Assembly (NCBI GenBank): GCA_015657735.1 | Contig: SSSX01000153.1 | Coordinates: forward strand, 1-6,582 | Direction: 5' to 3' | Source of the DNA: Zoogloeaceae bacterium | GTDB lineage: Bacteria > Pseudomonadota > Gammaproteobacteria > Burkholderiales > Rhodocyclaceae | DNA length: 6,582 bases | Shown here: in pieces, positions 6,173 through 6,582 of the stretch | Layout of the letters: each line of letters begins with the position of its first letter | Numbering within the stretch: position 1 is the stretch's first letter | Made by a program: the position numbers and the translations under genes | Notes under the pieces: generated by a model | What the model was told of the DNA's origin: nothing | The model's database searches: none | The model's input: the letters and a program-made list of their open reading frames with translations, nothing else

Positions 6173-6582
6173 ATGCCCATCCTCGTCATCGCCGAACACG
6201 ACAACGGCAGCCTGAAGGCCGCCACCCTCAACACCGTCACCGCCGCCGCCAGGCTCGGTGGCGACATCGAAGTGCTGGTCGCCGGCGCCGGCTGCGGCGC
6301 CGCCGCCGAAGCGGCGGCCGGGCTGGCCGGCGTCGCCAGGGTCAAGGTGGCCGATGCCGCCGCCTACGCCGACCACGGCGCCGAGAACATCGCCGCGCTG
6401 CTGGTCGACGTGGTCAGGGCCGGCGGCTACAGCCACGTGCTGGCCCCCGCCACCACCTTCGGCAAGAACGTCCTGCCGCGCGTCGCCGCGCTGCTCGACG
6501 TGGCGCAGATTTCCGACATCGTCGCGGTCGAATCCGCCGACACCTTCGTGCGTCCGATCTACGCCGGCAACGCGCTGGCCAC
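6173..6582 (+). CDS. etfA: Electron transfer flavoprotein subunit alpha, N-terminal part (cut by window edge)
   Basis: The frame runs from ATG 6173 off the right edge and gives 136 residues, under half of the usual length of about 310. Visible is most of domain I: 'MPILVIAEHDNGSLKAATLN' at the start, 'DIEVLVAG' (31-38), 'GYSHVLAPATTFGKNVLPRV' (85-104) and 'ISDIVAVE' leading into 'RPIYAGNALA' (127-136), all typical of EtfA. The C-terminal FAD-binding domain lies outside the window, so intactness cannot be checked. GGAG at 6162-6165 lies 7 nt before the ATG. The 26-nt gap after etfB and the same strand indicate one etfBA operon producing the two subunits in equal amounts. Confidence 0.96.
   Translation, partial: MPILVIAEHDNGSLKAATLNTVTAAARLGGDIEVLVAGAGCGAAAEAAAGLAGVARVKVADAAAYADHGAENIAALLVDVVRAGGYSHVLAPATTFGKNVLPRVAALLDVAQISDIVAVESADTFVRPIYAGNALA

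Noticed and set aside
3840..6173. A 777-codon open frame on the minus strand running antisense through etfB and out of frame through the kinase gene.
   Set aside because: Its product is low-complexity Arg/Gly/Ala/Pro-rich where it overlaps the kinase in another frame and reads as antisense of etfB elsewhere. Long spurious frames are expected at this GC content, and both overlapped genes are clear family members.
1..6582. Searched by eye for CRISPR arrays, tRNA or rRNA genes, insertion-sequence ends, phage genes and defence or toxin-antitoxin modules.
   Set aside because: No spaced repeats, transposase or integrase motifs, or RNA gene signatures were seen. The window is fully accounted for by ordinary chromosomal genes.

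Overview
The window is GC-rich, densely coded bacterial chromosome. The gene set suggests a respiratory proteobacterium, probably a betaproteobacterium of the Rhodocyclales/Azoarcus-Thauera kind: a group I electron-transfer flavoprotein pair, a periplasmic copper chaperone of the PCu(A)C type, and a PAS-containing hybrid histidine kinase with an OmpR-type regulator. The taxon is inferred from gene content and composition only. There are seven complete or nearly complete genes plus one gene cut at each edge. No RNA gene, mobile element or CRISPR array is visible.

Left part (1-1937): the C-terminal half of a LysR-type regulator enters from the left edge on the + strand and ends 16 nt from the end of a convergent ten-helix EamA/DMT-type permease (467-1366, minus). 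Upstream of the permease, on the same strand, lies a secreted PCu(A)C copper chaperone (1473-1937, minus) with a complete metal-binding Met/His motif. A perfect 10-bp GC hairpin sits just after its stop codon.

Middle (1938-5224): a 193-nt divergent spacer leads to a small YkvA-like (DUF1232) membrane protein (2131-2427, plus). Its stop codon lies 6 nt from that of an OmpR-family response regulator (2434-3153, minus). The regulator is the second gene of a two-gene operon led by a cytoplasmic hybrid kinase with PAS-PAS-HisKA-HATPase-REC architecture (3167-5224, minus). The kinase carries its own receiver domain in addition to the separate regulator, and no Hpt protein is encoded in the window.

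Right part (5225-6582): a 172-nt divergent spacer, locally AT-rich, contains a perfect 12-bp dyad and a good -10-like hexamer for the kinase operon. It separates the kinase operon from etfB (5397-6146) and etfA (6173 to the window edge). EtfA and EtfB form the soluble flavoprotein that carries electrons from acyl-CoA and related dehydrogenases to the quinone pool. The divergent arrangement makes it possible, but does not prove, that the two-component system controls etfBA. Overall these are ordinary chromosomal genes. The points most worth following up are the two-receiver signalling arrangement and the dyad between it and etfBA.
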